Shown here in pieces: positions 25,119 to 33,747 of a DNA stretch of 64,000 nucleotides (position 1 is its first letter; each line of letters begins with the position of its first letter). The translations under genes and the position numbers were made by a program. The notes under the pieces were generated by a model. That model saw only the letters and a list, made by a program, of their open reading frames with translations. It did not search any database and had not been told where the DNA came from. Origin of the DNA: Lachnospiraceae bacterium (GTDB taxonomy: Bacteria; Bacillota; Clostridia; Lachnospirales; Lachnospiraceae); the NCBI GenBank assembly GCA_017433725.1, contig JAFRGQ010000041.1, positions 1 through 64,000 on the forward strand, read 5' to 3'.

Positions 25119-25808
25119 TCAGCTCTGGAAGTAATATCCCACGCCCCACTTCGTGTGAACAAATTTCGGATCGCTCGGATTCTCCTCAATCTTTTCACGC
25201 AGACGGCGAATATGGACATCAACCGTACGTACATCGCCCGGATACTCATATCCCCAGACAATATTCAAAAGGTTCTCTCGGCTGTATACCTTGTTGGGAT
25301 TGAACACAAGCAGCTCAAGAACATCGAATTCCTTGGCTGTCAGATAAACTTCCTTGTCATGGACGTAGACTCTGCGGCTCTCGCAGTCCATACGCAGCCC
25401 GGCCACTTCGATCGTCCTCGCCTTATCCTTCTCATCCGCGCTTTTCTTTGATCTGCGCAGAATCGCCTTAATGCGAGCTTTCACTTCAAGTATATTGAAC
25501 GGTTTTGTAATATAATCATCCGCACCGTATTCCAGACCCAGAATCTTATCCATATCTTCTCCCTTGGCGGTCAGCATGATGATCGGGACGGAGGAAAAGT
25601 CCCTGATTTGCTGACACACGTCAAGTCCCGAAATCTTCGGAAGCATCAGATCCAGCAGGATGATATCGTATTCAGTCTGTTTTGCGAACTCAAGTGCCTC
25701 TTCACCGTCATATGCGCAGGTCACGTCATATCCGTCCTGCTCGAGAGAAAATCGTATGCCCTTGACAATCAGTTTCTCATCATCTACTACCAGTACCTTT
25801 TTTGCCAT
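25119..25808 (-). CDS. PhoB/WalR-type response regulator
   Basis: A 229-residue OmpR/PhoB-family regulator. Receiver: VLVVDDEKLI with the acidic pair near 10-11, phospho-acceptor Asp in IILLDLMLPKISG near residue 53, conserved Thr in IMLTAKG, and Lys in YITKPF. DNA-binding winged helix: residues about 130-228, with LTAKEFDVLELLV and RTVDVHIRRLREKI, ending GVGYYFQS. In style it is close to WalR/YycF, the cell-wall regulator, but the essential walHI partners are not recognised here, so I give no symbol. GAGGAG precedes the ATG. Operon order comEA-like gene, this gene, kinase, GerMN lipoprotein. Confidence 0.9.
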   Translation of the reverse strand: MAKKVLVVDDEKLIVKGIRFSLEQDGYDVTCAYDGEEALEFAKQTEYDIILLDLMLPKISGLDVCQQIRDFSSVPIIMLTAKGEDMDKILGLEYGADDYITKPFNILEVKARIKAILRRSKKSADEKDKARTIEVAGLRMDCESRRVYVHDKEVYLTAKEFDVLELLVFNPNKVYSRENLLNIVWGYEYPGDVRTVDVHIRRLREKIEENPSDPKFVHTKWGVGYYFQS

Positions 25809-25825
25809 CTATATCTCCTCATCTT

Positions 25826-25912
25826 TCAAGTCACGCACGCAAGACCCGGCTATAAATTCGGATCAACTTCAGCTGACTTAAATCCAACCGGAATTCCTGC
25901 ACTTCTTTGCGT
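25826..25912. repeat. Diverged copy of the family D compound element
   Basis: Reads in parallel with 33748-33837: TCAAGTC, ATTCGGaTCA, AGCTGAC, then CCAACCGGAATTCCTGC and TGCGTAACG align with the corresponding pieces there. Estimated identity is about two thirds over 87 bases. It fills the gap between the comEA-like gene and the response regulator. Confidence 0.45.
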
Positions 25913-25920
25913 AACGTCCG

Positions 25921-26652
25921 TTATCCGACTGTTATATCGTTCTTAATGTTGTTGAACAACGCATTCTTGATACCTGTGACCTTCATGATATCCTCAATGG
26001 TCTCAAACGCGCCGTTCGTCTCTCTGTACAAAATAATTGCCTCGGCTCTCGATTCACCGATTCCCGTCAGTGTCTGCAGCGTCGCTGAATCTGCCGTATT
26101 TATATTGACTTTTCCATCCGCCAAGACACCCTGTGACTGACTGCTGCCGGTCCCGGATTCCTGCGTCGTGTCGGCTAAGCCGTCTGCCGTTGCCCCCGTA
26201 TTCCCGTCAGGCATGCGCGGGGCTCTGCCCGCCGTCTCCTCTTTCGTCGGTACGTAAATCTGCTCACCGTCGCAGAGGATCCTGGCTTTGTTTATATAAC
26301 TGCCGTCCGCATCCTGTCCGAGTCCGCCTGCCTTTTCAATAGCTTCGAACACGCGCGAGCCTTCCGGCATTTTGACTACTCCCGGGGAAATCACTGCCCC
26401 ACAGACATCGACATAAATCGCGGATTTTTCACCCGATTCATCGCTATCCGGATGCAGATCGTCCTGTGTTGAGGATGCTTCGGACATTGTCTTATCACGT
26501 TCCCGAAACTCTCCTTCAGCCTGCAGAGCCGATACGCTCCGATCATCGACGAAGCGTACATCCTCGGTCGTTTGGCCGTGCGCCGCACAGCCGCTCAGCA
26601 GAATAAAAACCATGACGCAGACAGCCATGGAATTTCTGAAATTATAAAACAT
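25921..26652 (-). CDS. ComEA-like DNA-binding competence lipoprotein (SLBB and helix-hairpin-helix)
   Basis: A 243-residue protein from the ATG at 26652. The N-terminal signal ends in a lipobox-like LLSGC. Residues about 85-155 form an SLBB domain (IYVDVCGAVISPGVVKMPEGS, then AIEKAGGL); the last 65 residues hold the two helix-hairpin-helix motifs of ComEA, VNINTADSATLQTLTGIGES and DIMKVTGIKNALFNNI. ComEA binds incoming double-stranded DNA at the outer face of the membrane during transformation. GGAGGTG before 26652 decides this start over the in-frame ATG at 26694. comEB/comEC are not adjacent; the gene is upstream of a two-component system, an order I would not have predicted. Confidence 0.87.
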   Translation of the reverse strand: MFYNFRNSMAVCVMVFILLSGCAAHGQTTEDVRFVDDRSVSALQAEGEFRERDKTMSEASSTQDDLHPDSDESGEKSAIYVDVCGAVISPGVVKMPEGSRVFEAIEKAGGLGQDADGSYINKARILCDGEQIYVPTKEETAGRAPRMPDGNTGATADGLADTTQESGTGSSQSQGVLADGKVNINTADSATLQTLTGIGESRAEAIILYRETNGAFETIEDIMKVTGIKNALFNNIKNDITVG

Positions 26653-26783
26653 CGTGCACCTCCGAAGAACATAGCTATGCCTCCGACCGTGCACGATACT
26701 ATTGTAACGAAATAATTTATGCTTGACAAGTCACTTTCGCATGATGTTTTTCTGTTCTGAAACAGCGTTTTGATTAAAACGAC

Positions 26784-26823
26784 AAAAGTCGATTACGGAT
26801 TGTTCCGTGCTTACGCACTCCTC
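26784..26823 (-). repeat. Short double-hairpin repeat (family E), copy 1
   Basis: Plus-strand text GTCGATTACGGATTGTTCCG then TGCTTACGCACTCC, matching 36283-36319 closely and 43273-43304 in part. On the minus strand it forms two small hairpins, GTGC-GTAA-GCAC and GGA-ACAA-TCC. It sits at the very 3' end of argD. Confidence 0.65.
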
Positions 26824-28015
26824 AGATACACGCTTCCAGGATCCGGACAGCCTCATCGACATCCGATTCCGTGATGACGAGCGGCGGAACGAAGCGCAGT
26901 ACATTATTGCTCGCGCTGATGATCAGCAGCCCCTTTTCAAGCGCCCTGTTCGTGATTGGTCCGACCGGACAATCTGTTGCAAATTCCAGACCTCGGATCA
27001 GTCCGAGTCCTCTGTGCGCGACGACCTTGTCCGCATGGCGCGCTGCAAATGCATCCAGCGCATCGGCCAGATATTTTCCCATGGTTTCTGCATGAGAGAC
27101 GATGTCATTTTCCCTGAACAGCTCAAAGACCGTATCGACCGCCGCGCAGACAAACGGATTTCCGCCGTATGTTGTCCCGTGGTCACCGGGGACCAGAGAA
27201 TTCGCCGCGACTTTCTCGTTCAGGACAAATGCCCCCACCGGCACGCCGCATCCCAGAGCCTTCGCACATGTCATGATATCCGGCATGATTCCGTAATGTT
27301 CATAAGCCCAGAGCTTTCCGGTGCGACCCATACCGCACTGGATCTCATCCAGAATGAGAAGAATATCCTTCTCGTCGCAGATTCTGCGGATCTCACGGAT
27401 AAATTCAGGATCTGCCGGATAAATTCCGCCCTCGCCCTGAACAGTCTCCATAATGATAGCACATGTAGAATCGTTGACAAGTGCTTTCACGCTCTCGATA
27501 TTATTGTATTCAGCAAATACTACGCCTCCCATGAGCGGTTTGAACGGGTCCTGATAATGCGCGTTCCCGGTGACAGACAGAGCGCCGACGGAACGTCCGT
27601 GGAAGGAGCTCTTCATCGCGATGATCTCATGATCATTCTTCTTGTCCTTCAGCCACGCATATTTTCTTGCGGATTTGATCGCGCCCTCAATGGCCTCCGC
27701 CCCGCTGTTCGTGAAGAATACTTTGGAGAGTCCCGATGATGTAACAACTGCCTTCGCCGCACGCGCGAGAGGCTCATGGTAGTAGAGATTTGACGTGTGA
27801 AGGACTTTGTCGATCTGCCTTTTAAGAGCATCATCGTAGCCGGGATAGTGATATCCCAGCGCATAGACTGCTATGCCCGCCATAAAGTCAAGGTATTCCT
27901 TTCCCTCTGCGTCCCAGACACGAACACCTTCTCCGCGATCAATGGAGAGCGGGTAACGATTATATGTGTGAAGTACATACTCATCAACGGTCTGCATGAT
28001 TTCATTCTGTATCAT
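26822..28015 (-). CDS. argD: Acetylornithine aminotransferase
   Basis: A 397-residue class III PLP aminotransferase from the ATG at 28015. Features: KVFFTNSGAEAIEGAIKSAR at about 95, LILDEIQCGMGRTGKLW near 220 with the PLP-binding Asp, the PLP Lys in MTCAKALGCGVPVGA near 250, and GTTYGGNPFVCAA. It converts N-acetylglutamate semialdehyde to N-acetylornithine, step 4 of arginine synthesis. AGGTG lies before 28015, which is preferred over the in-frame ATG at 28048. Third gene of a leftward arginine cluster argJ-argB-argD. A family E repeat overlaps its stop. Confidence 0.9.
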   Translation of the reverse strand: MIQNEIMQTVDEYVLHTYNRYPLSIDRGEGVRVWDAEGKEYLDFMAGIAVYALGYHYPGYDDALKRQIDKVLHTSNLYYHEPLARAAKAVVTSSGLSKVFFTNSGAEAIEGAIKSARKYAWLKDKKNDHEIIAMKSSFHGRSVGALSVTGNAHYQDPFKPLMGGVVFAEYNNIESVKALVNDSTCAIIMETVQGEGGIYPADPEFIREIRRICDEKDILLILDEIQCGMGRTGKLWAYEHYGIMPDIMTCAKALGCGVPVGAFVLNEKVAANSLVPGDHGTTYGGNPFVCAAVDTVFELFRENDIVSHAETMGKYLADALDAFAARHADKVVAHRGLGLIRGLEFATDCPVGPITNRALEKGLLIISASNNVLRFVPPLVITESDVDEAVRILEACI

Positions 28016-28145
28016 AAGTGCACCTGCTATCTTTCCTTTTATCTTCATCTATTTCCCACTTCATAATGCTGAACCGTCGCAATCAGCAAAATAGTACGAC
28101 CATTCTGGAACCGCATGTGAGAAATCTGTCATGGACATCCCGAAA

Positions 28146-29054
28146 TTATTTTGTTCCGTGAAAATATCTGCTGTCGTCACGGTCAATGATCGCCGTTCCG
28201 ATGCCTCGATCCGTAAAGAACTCGAGAAGGAGTGAGTGCTCCACTCTTCCGTCCAGAATATGTACTCTGGATACGCCCTGTTCTATCGCGGCTATACAGT
28301 TCTGAAGCTTCGGCAACATTCCGCCGCCGGCGTTTCCTTCTGCAATAAAGTCTCTGGTCTCCTCGACTGTGAGCTCGGAAATCAGAGTAGTCGGATCATG
28401 AGGATCCCGGTAGACACCCTCTATATCGGACAGGAATACCAGCTTGTTGGCTTTCTCGGCTGTCGCAATCGCGCAGGCAGCGTCATCCGCGTTCACATTG
28501 TAGGACTTGAAATCTTTCTCGCCCATGCCGATCGGGCAGATGACCGGAACGAAATCCTGGTCAAGCAACGTATCGATCAATGCAGTATTAACTGTCGTCA
28601 CCTCACCGACGTATCCGATGTCCTGGCCTCCGGGCAACTCTTTCTTCTTAACGAGCATGGTAGCGCCGTCCTTGCCGGAAATGCCGCAGGCCTTCACACC
28701 GTTCTCTTCCATATACTGAACAAGGCCTTTGTTGACGCGGTTCAGCACCATCTCCGCGATCTCCATGGTCTTGGAATCCGTGACGCGGAGCCCGTTCACG
28801 AACTCGGGAGTCTTACCGGAGAGCTTGACCCACTTGCTGATCTCCTTTCCGCCGCCGTGAACTATAATCGGCTTCATACCGATCAGCTTCAGAAGGGCAA
28901 CATCGGTGATGACACTCTTCTTCAGGACGGAATCCGTCATAGCGGATCCGCCGTACTTGACTACTATCTTTTTACCGCTGAACTCGCGGATATAGGGAAG
29001 GGCTTCAATGAGAACATTCGCCTTCTCGATCCATAAATCCATATTTCCGGCCAT
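28146..29054 (-). CDS. argB: Acetylglutamate kinase
   Basis: A 302-residue amino-acid kinase. Motifs: [12 protein letters not shown] near residue 25, [10 protein letters not shown] near 65, [17 protein letters not shown], and [12 protein letters not shown] for nucleotide binding. It phosphorylates N-acetylglutamate, the second step of arginine synthesis, and is often feedback-inhibited by arginine; the N-terminal helix ([21 protein letters not shown]) fits the arginine-sensitive hexameric type. The open frame extends upstream to 29192, but GGAG at 6 bases before the ATG at 29054 makes this the likely start. Lies 118 bases after argJ. Confidence 0.9.
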   Translation of the reverse strand: MAGNMDLWIEKANVLIEALPYIREFSGKKIVVKYGGSAMTDSVLKKSVITDVALLKLIGMKPIIVHGGGKEISKWVKLSGKTPEFVNGLRVTDSKTMEIAEMVLNRVNKGLVQYMEENGVKACGISGKDGATMLVKKKELPGGQDIGYVGEVTTVNTALIDTLLDQDFVPVICPIGMGEKDFKSYNVNADDAACAIATAEKANKLVFLSDIEGVYRDPHDPTTLISELTVEETRDFIAEGNAGGGMLPKLQNCIAAIEQGVSRVHILDGRVEHSLLLEFFTDRGIGTAIIDRDDSRYFHGTK

Positions 29055-29172
29055 ATCTATCTCCATTCCGCCGCCTGACGGCGGCATCTGATTTCTTCGG
29101 TTTCTGTCTTCTTTATTCTTGAAGACCGTCAATTTAACGAAGCAGACTTTCTTCTTGTATAAAGGCTTGCTC

Positions 29173-30399
29173 TTACGAACGGTAGTCCGCATTGATATTT
29201 ACATACTCATGAGTCAGATCGCAGCCCCATGCGTCAGCCTCGGCGTCGCCCGTCTTCATGTCCGCCGTCGCGGTGATCTCATCGCACGAGAGGATCTCTG
29301 TTGCAAATTCCTCACTGTAGCCCGTCGACACGCCGTTCTTTAAGATCTGCAGCTTACCGGCTGCACTCTCAAAATAGAGGTCAACTTTATCCGGGTCAAA
29401 TTCTATCCCCGAATAGCCGAGTGCACAGAGGATCCTGCCCCAATTCGCGTCATGCCCTGCGATGGCGGCCTTGGTCAGCGTCGATGAGACGACGGAGCGG
29501 GCGAGCACGCGCGCATTTTCCTTCGTATCGGCGTGGATAACCTTGACTTCGAAGAGACATGTCGCACCTTCGCCGTCCTTTGCCATCTTCTTCGCAAGCT
29601 TCGTGCAGACCTCGAGAAGACCCGCACGGAAAAGTGCGTAATCCTCATCCTCACCTGTGATCTCTCTGTTCCCGGCCTTACCGTTCGCCATCACAATGCA
29701 GGTATCGTTCGTGGAAGTATCTCCATCGACAGACACCATGTTGAACGTATCCGGGACCACGGAAGAAAGAGCCTTCTGAAGCATTTCCTTGGAAATAGCA
29801 GCATCTGTTCCGATGAATGCGAGCATCGTGCACATATTAGGATGAATCATACCGGAGCCCTTGCAGCAACCTCCGATAACTGCTTCCGTTCCGTCAGAGA
29901 GACTGATGCTGACAGCGGCTTCCTTCGGAACGGTATCCGTTGTCATGATGGCGCGAGCTGCACGAGCCCCTCCTTCCAAACTGCCATCAAGACCGGGCTT
30001 TAAGGCTGTCACGCCCGCCACGATCTTGTCGATCGGAATCTGCTGACCGATAACACCGGTGGATGCTACGAGCACGGCATTTGCTTCAACATCGAATTCC
30101 CTTGCAGCTGCCTCTGCCGTCTCGCGGCAGTAACGAAGGCCTTCTTCACCGGTGCAGGCATTTGCAACGCCCGAATTCACCACTATGACCTGAGCCTTAT
30201 TGCCGGATCTGACCTGATCTCTGTCCCAGATGACCGGAGCCGCTTTCACACGGTTGGTCGTAAAAGTTCCTGCCGTAATGCAGGGAGTATCTGAATATAT
30301 AAGAGCCATATCGGCGCTGCCGTTCTTTTTAATACCGGCTGCCCCGCCGGTCGCTGAAAAACCTTTTGCAGCTGTTACGCCGCCTGATATACACTTCAT
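29173..30399 (-). CDS. argJ: Bifunctional ornithine acetyltransferase/N-acetylglutamate synthase
   Basis: A 408-residue ArgJ. It starts at the ATG at 30399, which has GGAGGG 8 bases before it; further upstream codons are not used. The autocleavage site lies in KDGEGATC, where Thr becomes the N-terminus of the beta chain and the nucleophile. [17 protein letters not shown] and [12 protein letters not shown] are further family signatures. ArgJ recycles the acetyl group from N-acetylornithine to glutamate, closing the cyclic arginine path. It is the first gene of the leftward cluster, under a good promoter flanked by two ARG boxes. argC is missing from this cluster. Confidence 0.92.
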   Translation of the reverse strand: MKCISGGVTAAKGFSATGGAAGIKKNGSADMALIYSDTPCITAGTFTTNRVKAAPVIWDRDQVRSGNKAQVIVVNSGVANACTGEEGLRYCRETAEAAAREFDVEANAVLVASTGVIGQQIPIDKIVAGVTALKPGLDGSLEGGARAARAIMTTDTVPKEAAVSISLSDGTEAVIGGCCKGSGMIHPNMCTMLAFIGTDAAISKEMLQKALSSVVPDTFNMVSVDGDTSTNDTCIVMANGKAGNREITGEDEDYALFRAGLLEVCTKLAKKMAKDGEGATCLFEVKVIHADTKENARVLARSVVSSTLTKAAIAGHDANWGRILCALGYSGIEFDPDKVDLYFESAAGKLQILKNGVSTGYSEEFATEILSCDEITATADMKTGDAEADAWGCDLTHEYVNINADYRS

Positions 30400-30427
30400 A
30401 GTTTTCCCTCCTCGTTTATATTGATAC

Positions 30428-30456
30428 ATAATAGACCATTCGAGAAGAAATGTAAA
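30428..30456 (-). promoter_or_regulatory. Sigma-A promoter of argJ-argB-argD
   Basis: On the minus strand TTTACA (30456-30451), exactly 17 bases, TATTAT (30433-30428); transcription should begin near 30421, about 20 bases before the argJ ATG. Confidence 0.75.
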
Positions 30457-30467
30457 CCGTTTTATCA

Positions 30468-30502
30468 TGCATATTTATACATTTTCTTTGTATATTTATT
30501 CA
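30468..30502. promoter_or_regulatory. Tandem ARG boxes (ArgR/AhrC operator candidates)
   Basis: TGCATATTTATACA (30468-30481) matches TGAATwwwwATTCA at 12 of 14 positions, and TGTATATTTATTCA (30489-30502) at 13 of 14. Centre-to-centre distance is 21 bp, the spacing seen in classical paired ARG boxes. They lie between the argJ promoter (30428-30456) and the argG promoter (30541-30569), so an arginine repressor bound here could act on both. Confidence 0.7.
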
Positions 30503-30540
30503 TACATTGGCCACTAAAAATCTATTTTCTAAATTAAGTG

Positions 30541-30569
30541 TTGCATATTTTTTGCATACGTTGTATATT
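30541..30569 (+). promoter_or_regulatory. Sigma-A promoter of argG
   Basis: TTGCAT (30541-30546), 17 bases, TATATT (30564-30569); the argG ATG is about 100 bases downstream, leaving a short leader. Confidence 0.72.
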
Positions 30570-30677
30570 CGTACCTATCAGCAGCCAACGACGGATGCAC
30601 CGTCTGTGCTGCTCGTTACTTTGCATATCATCGCAAACTGTGCGGTCATAATCTAATTTTCAGGAGGAAACAGAATC

Positions 30678-31913
30678 ATGAGTAAAGAGAAAGTAGTTCT
30701 TGCCTATTCCGGCGGTCTTGATACAACGGCGGTCATTCCGTGGCTCAAGGAAACTTTTGACTACGAAGTTATCTGCTGCTGCGTAGACTGCGGCCAGGGA
30801 AAAGAGCTGGACGGACTGGACGAAAGAGCTATGCTCTCCGGCGCTTCCAAATTATATATTGAGGACATAAACGACGATTTCGCGGAAAATTTCATTATGC
30901 CGTGCGTTCAGGCAGGCGCAGTATATGAGCACAAGTACCTGCTCGGAACTTCCATGGCCCGTCCGGCTATCGTGAAGAAGCTCGTCGAGATCGCCCGCAA
31001 GGAGGGTGCTGTCGCGATCTGCCACGGTGCTACCGGCAAGGGCAATGATCAGATCCGTTTTGAGCTGGGAATCAAGGCTCTGGCTCCGGATATAAGAGTC
31101 ATCGCTCCCTGGCGTATGACAGACCTCTGGACACTCAAGTCGAGGGAAGATGAAATTGAATACTGCAAGGCACACGGCATTGACCTTCCGTTCGATCATT
31201 CCCAGAGCTACAGCCGTGACCGCAACCTGTGGCACATCAGCCATGAAGGTCTTGAGCTCGAGGATCCGTCGCTCGCTCCGAATTATGACCATATGCTCGT
31301 CATGTCCGTCGCTCCGCAGCATGCTCCGGACCGTGAGACAGAAGTCACAATGACATTTGAAAAGGGTGTTCCGACATCCGTCAACGGCGAAGCCATGAAA
31401 CCTGCCGACGTAATCCGCAAGCTGAACGAGCTCGGCGGTGCCAACGGCATCGGTATTGTGGACATCGTTGAGAACCGCGTCGTCGGTATGAAATCACGCG
31501 GCGTGTATGAGACGCCCGGCGGAACGATCCTCGTGGAAGCACACAAGCAGCTTGAAGAGCTCGTTCTCGACCGTGCAACGATGGAGTTCAAGAAGACGGT
31601 CGGCGATAAACTTGCTCAGGTCGTATATGAAGGAAAATGGTTCACACCTCTCTGTAACGCCCTCATCGCCTTCACAAAGTCTACGGAAGAGTATATGACC
31701 GGTGAAGTGAAGTTCAAGCTCTATAAGGGCAATATCATTAAAGCAGGAACGACTTCCCCGTATAGCCTTTACAATGAGTCTCTTGCATCCTTCACAACAG
31801 GTGACATGTATGATCATCATGATGCGGACGGTTTCATTACACTGTTCGGTCTTCCGCTGAAGGTGCGTGCGCTGAAGCTTCAGGAGGCTAAGTCAAACGA
31901 GTCTGCGAAATAA
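30678..31913 (+). CDS. argG: Argininosuccinate synthase
   Basis: A 411-residue enzyme with the N-type ATP pyrophosphatase loop AYSGGLDTTAVIPWL at residues 9-23, CHGATGKGNDQIRFE near 115-129, and SRDRNLWHISHEGLELEDP near 175. It joins citrulline and aspartate to argininosuccinate with ATP. AGGAGG stands before the ATG. It is divergent from argJ-argB-argD; argH and argF are not in the window. A terminator follows at 32005-32034. Length is normal. Confidence 0.95.
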   Translation: MSKEKVVLAYSGGLDTTAVIPWLKETFDYEVICCCVDCGQGKELDGLDERAMLSGASKLYIEDINDDFAENFIMPCVQAGAVYEHKYLLGTSMARPAIVKKLVEIARKEGAVAICHGATGKGNDQIRFELGIKALAPDIRVIAPWRMTDLWTLKSREDEIEYCKAHGIDLPFDHSQSYSRDRNLWHISHEGLELEDPSLAPNYDHMLVMSVAPQHAPDRETEVTMTFEKGVPTSVNGEAMKPADVIRKLNELGGANGIGIVDIVENRVVGMKSRGVYETPGGTILVEAHKQLEELVLDRATMEFKKTVGDKLAQVVYEGKWFTPLCNALIAFTKSTEEYMTGEVKFKLYKGNIIKAGTTSPYSLYNESLASFTTGDMYDHHDADGFITLFGLPLKVRALKLQEAKSNESAK

Positions 31914-31919
31914 ATTCAT

Positions 31920-31989
31920 GAACGCCTCGGCGTTCTTACCGCGACGTGCGCGGCGCGTAAGCGCTATACACAGCGCACGTCTGCGATCC
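31920..31989 (+). repeat. Intergenic hairpin repeat (family A), copy 1
   Basis: Starts with the hairpin GAACGCC-TC-GGCGTTC, then CCGCG, a longer hairpin with arms GACGTGCGC and GCGCACGTC (31943-31981), and ends CTGCGATCC. It directly follows the argG stop. Same build at 38406-38478 and, for the first part, 62199-62225. Confidence 0.65.
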
Positions 31990-32004
31990 TCACAAAGCAT
32001 ATCA

Positions 32005-32036
32005 AAAGGGCTGCCGCAATCGCGACAGCCCTTTCT
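32005..32036. terminator. Terminator between argG and the HPr gene
   Basis: A 13-bp stem with one mismatch (AAAGGGCTGcCGC and GCGaCAGCCCTTT) around an AATC loop, with A and T flanks on both sides. Serves argG and the leftward HPr gene. The stem has the same GGGCTGCCGC arm as the outer stem of the family H hairpins. Confidence 0.8.
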
Positions 32037-32064
32037 CATAATTCATAGATAAGTTAAATCTGAA

Positions 32065-32322
32065 TTACAGGTTTTCCTTCATGAATGCTTCAAGCTCAGC
32101 AGCTGCTACATCTTCGTCAGCGCCTTCAATCTGGAATTCAACAGTCTGGCCCTGCTTTGCGCCAAGGCTCATAACTGCAAGGATCTTAGCTGCGTTTGCA
32201 GCCTTGCCGTCCTTGATGATAGTGATCTTGCTTGCATAGCCTTTGCACTTCTTAACAAGTTCGCCTGCCGGACGTGCGTGGATACCTTCTGCATCTGTGA
32301 GTACATAGCTGAAACTCTTCAT
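32065..32322 (-). CDS. HPr-family PTS phosphocarrier protein without Ser46
   Basis: An 85-residue HPr. The phospho-acceptor His15 and Arg17 are in GIHARPAGE, so it can take phosphate from enzyme I and hand it to PTS enzymes such as the FruA encoded nearby at 34081. The regulatory site of Firmicutes HPr is Ser46; counting from the start, residue 46 here is Lys (NAAKILAVMSLG), so HPr kinase could not phosphorylate it there. AAGGAG precedes the ATG. It stands alone between argG and serA. The catabolite-repression role of standard HPr is therefore unlikely for this copy; a second HPr elsewhere is expected. Confidence 0.88.
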   Translation of the reverse strand: MKSFSYVLTDAEGIHARPAGELVKKCKGYASKITIIKDGKAANAAKILAVMSLGAKQGQTVEFQIEGADEDVAAAELEAFMKENL

Positions 32323-32478
32323 TTTTATTCTCCTTGTCTATGATTTTTCGGCGGAACAGGTAAATGTCGCTATGATCATTTTTCTCCTGCAACCACCATG
32401 CTAAGGTAAATTATACCATAAGTTCTTCTGAAAAGAATACAAATATCCGACATTTTTACAGTTTCTTTAGTGTTTTTT

Positions 32479-33657
32479 TCAGTCTTTGGGGGACAATCTT
32501 CTCACACGAAGGACCCCGTCGATCTCTTTGAGCCGTTCGACCGTGTCGTGCGGCATCTTCGCATCCAGATCTATCAGTGTATATTCATAAGCGCCCTTGA
32601 TCTTACTGGAAAGATTCTCAATATTCAGACCGTTCTTTCCGAAGAAAGCCGTGATCTGTGAAATCATATTCGGCAGGTTCCTGTGCAGAATCGCAACTCT
32701 GGACACAGATGTGCAGATTCCTGCGCTGAGATTCGGATAGTTGACGGAATTGGAGATGTTTCCGTTGTCAAGATAATCCTGCAGCTCCTTGACAGCCATG
32801 ATCGCACAGTTCTCCTCCGCCTCCTCGGTGGATGCACCCAGGTGGGGCAGAACGACCGCGTGTTTCATATGCGCAGAGATTGGATTTGCAAAATCCGTCA
32901 CGTAGCACTTGACCTTACCGGACTCCAGCGCTTCTGCCATAGCTTCCTCATCAACCAGAGCGTCACGAGCAAAGTTCAGGAAGCTCACGCCATCCTTCAT
33001 CTTCGCAATACCTTCTCTGGAGATCATGCCCTTGGTGGAAGGCATGTACGGTACATGGATCGTAATGAAATCACTCTTTTCAAAGAGATCGTCGAGCGTC
33101 TCCGCATAGTGGACAGCGCGGGACATATGCCATGCCGCGTCTACCGAGAGATACGGGTCGTAACCGTAGACATCCATACCGAGCTGGGAAGCGGTATTGG
33201 CGACCTGAACGCCGATTGCTCCGAGACCGATGACGCCCAGAGTCTTGCCGAGCACCTCGTTTCCCGCAAACGCTTTCTTGGCCTTCTCCGCTGCCTTCTT
33301 TATATCCGGATCATCCGCATTCTCTTTCACCCAGTCAGCACCGCCGACTACATCTCTTGCAGCCAGCATGAGACCTGCGATGACCAGCTCCTTGACAGCG
33401 TTCGCGTTGGCACCCGGCGTGTTGAAGACAACGATTCCTTCCTCGGAGCAGCGCTCAATCGGAATATTGTTGACGCCTGCGCCCGCACGTGCGATCGCGC
33501 GGAGATTCTCGGGAAACTCCATATCATTCATATTAGCGGAACGAACGAGAACACCTGCCGCTTCATCCATGGAATCGACCAGGGTGTACCCTTCACGAAA
33601 CTTTGCTGTACCTACTTCACTGATGTTGTTCAGGCAGAAAATCTTTCTATCTTTCAT
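32479..33657 (-). CDS. serA: D-3-phosphoglycerate dehydrogenase
   Basis: A 392-residue D-2-hydroxyacid dehydrogenase with C-terminal ACT domain. Features: ARAGAGVNNIP near residue 67, FNTPGANANAVKELV, the NAD-binding GVIGLGAIGVQVANTA near 140, catalytic region with LPHLGASTEEAEENCA near 270, and an ACT-like end (NMISQITAFFGKNGLNIENL). It oxidises 3-phosphoglycerate, the first step of serine synthesis, and the ACT part suggests serine feedback. GAGGAG precedes the ATG. serC/serB are not adjacent. The long leader region upstream (33658-33930) has unusual hairpins. Confidence 0.88.
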   Translation of the reverse strand: MKDRKIFCLNNISEVGTAKFREGYTLVDSMDEAAGVLVRSANMNDMEFPENLRAIARAGAGVNNIPIERCSEEGIVVFNTPGANANAVKELVIAGLMLAARDVVGGADWVKENADDPDIKKAAEKAKKAFAGNEVLGKTLGVIGLGAIGVQVANTASQLGMDVYGYDPYLSVDAAWHMSRAVHYAETLDDLFEKSDFITIHVPYMPSTKGMISREGIAKMKDGVSFLNFARDALVDEEAMAEALESGKVKCYVTDFANPISAHMKHAVVLPHLGASTEEAEENCAIMAVKELQDYLDNGNISNSVNYPNLSAGICTSVSRVAILHRNLPNMISQITAFFGKNGLNIENLSSKIKGAYEYTLIDLDAKMPHDTVERLKEIDGVLRVRRLSPKD

Positions 33658-33747
33658 AATGCACTCCTCAATGCGTGATGATTGCCGAATTTGTGATTTC
33701 TCAACGCCTCCTGACGGGGATTGCTGAGGTTTCCAAATTCATTTGTT

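Noticed and set aside
25119-25808. Naming the regulator walR
   Set aside because: The sequence is WalR-like, but the neighbours are not the walKHIJ set, so the symbol is withheld.
30570-30677. T-box or arginine riboswitch in the argG leader
   Set aside because: The leader is only about 100 bases with no T-box motif and no terminator stem; repressor boxes explain control better.
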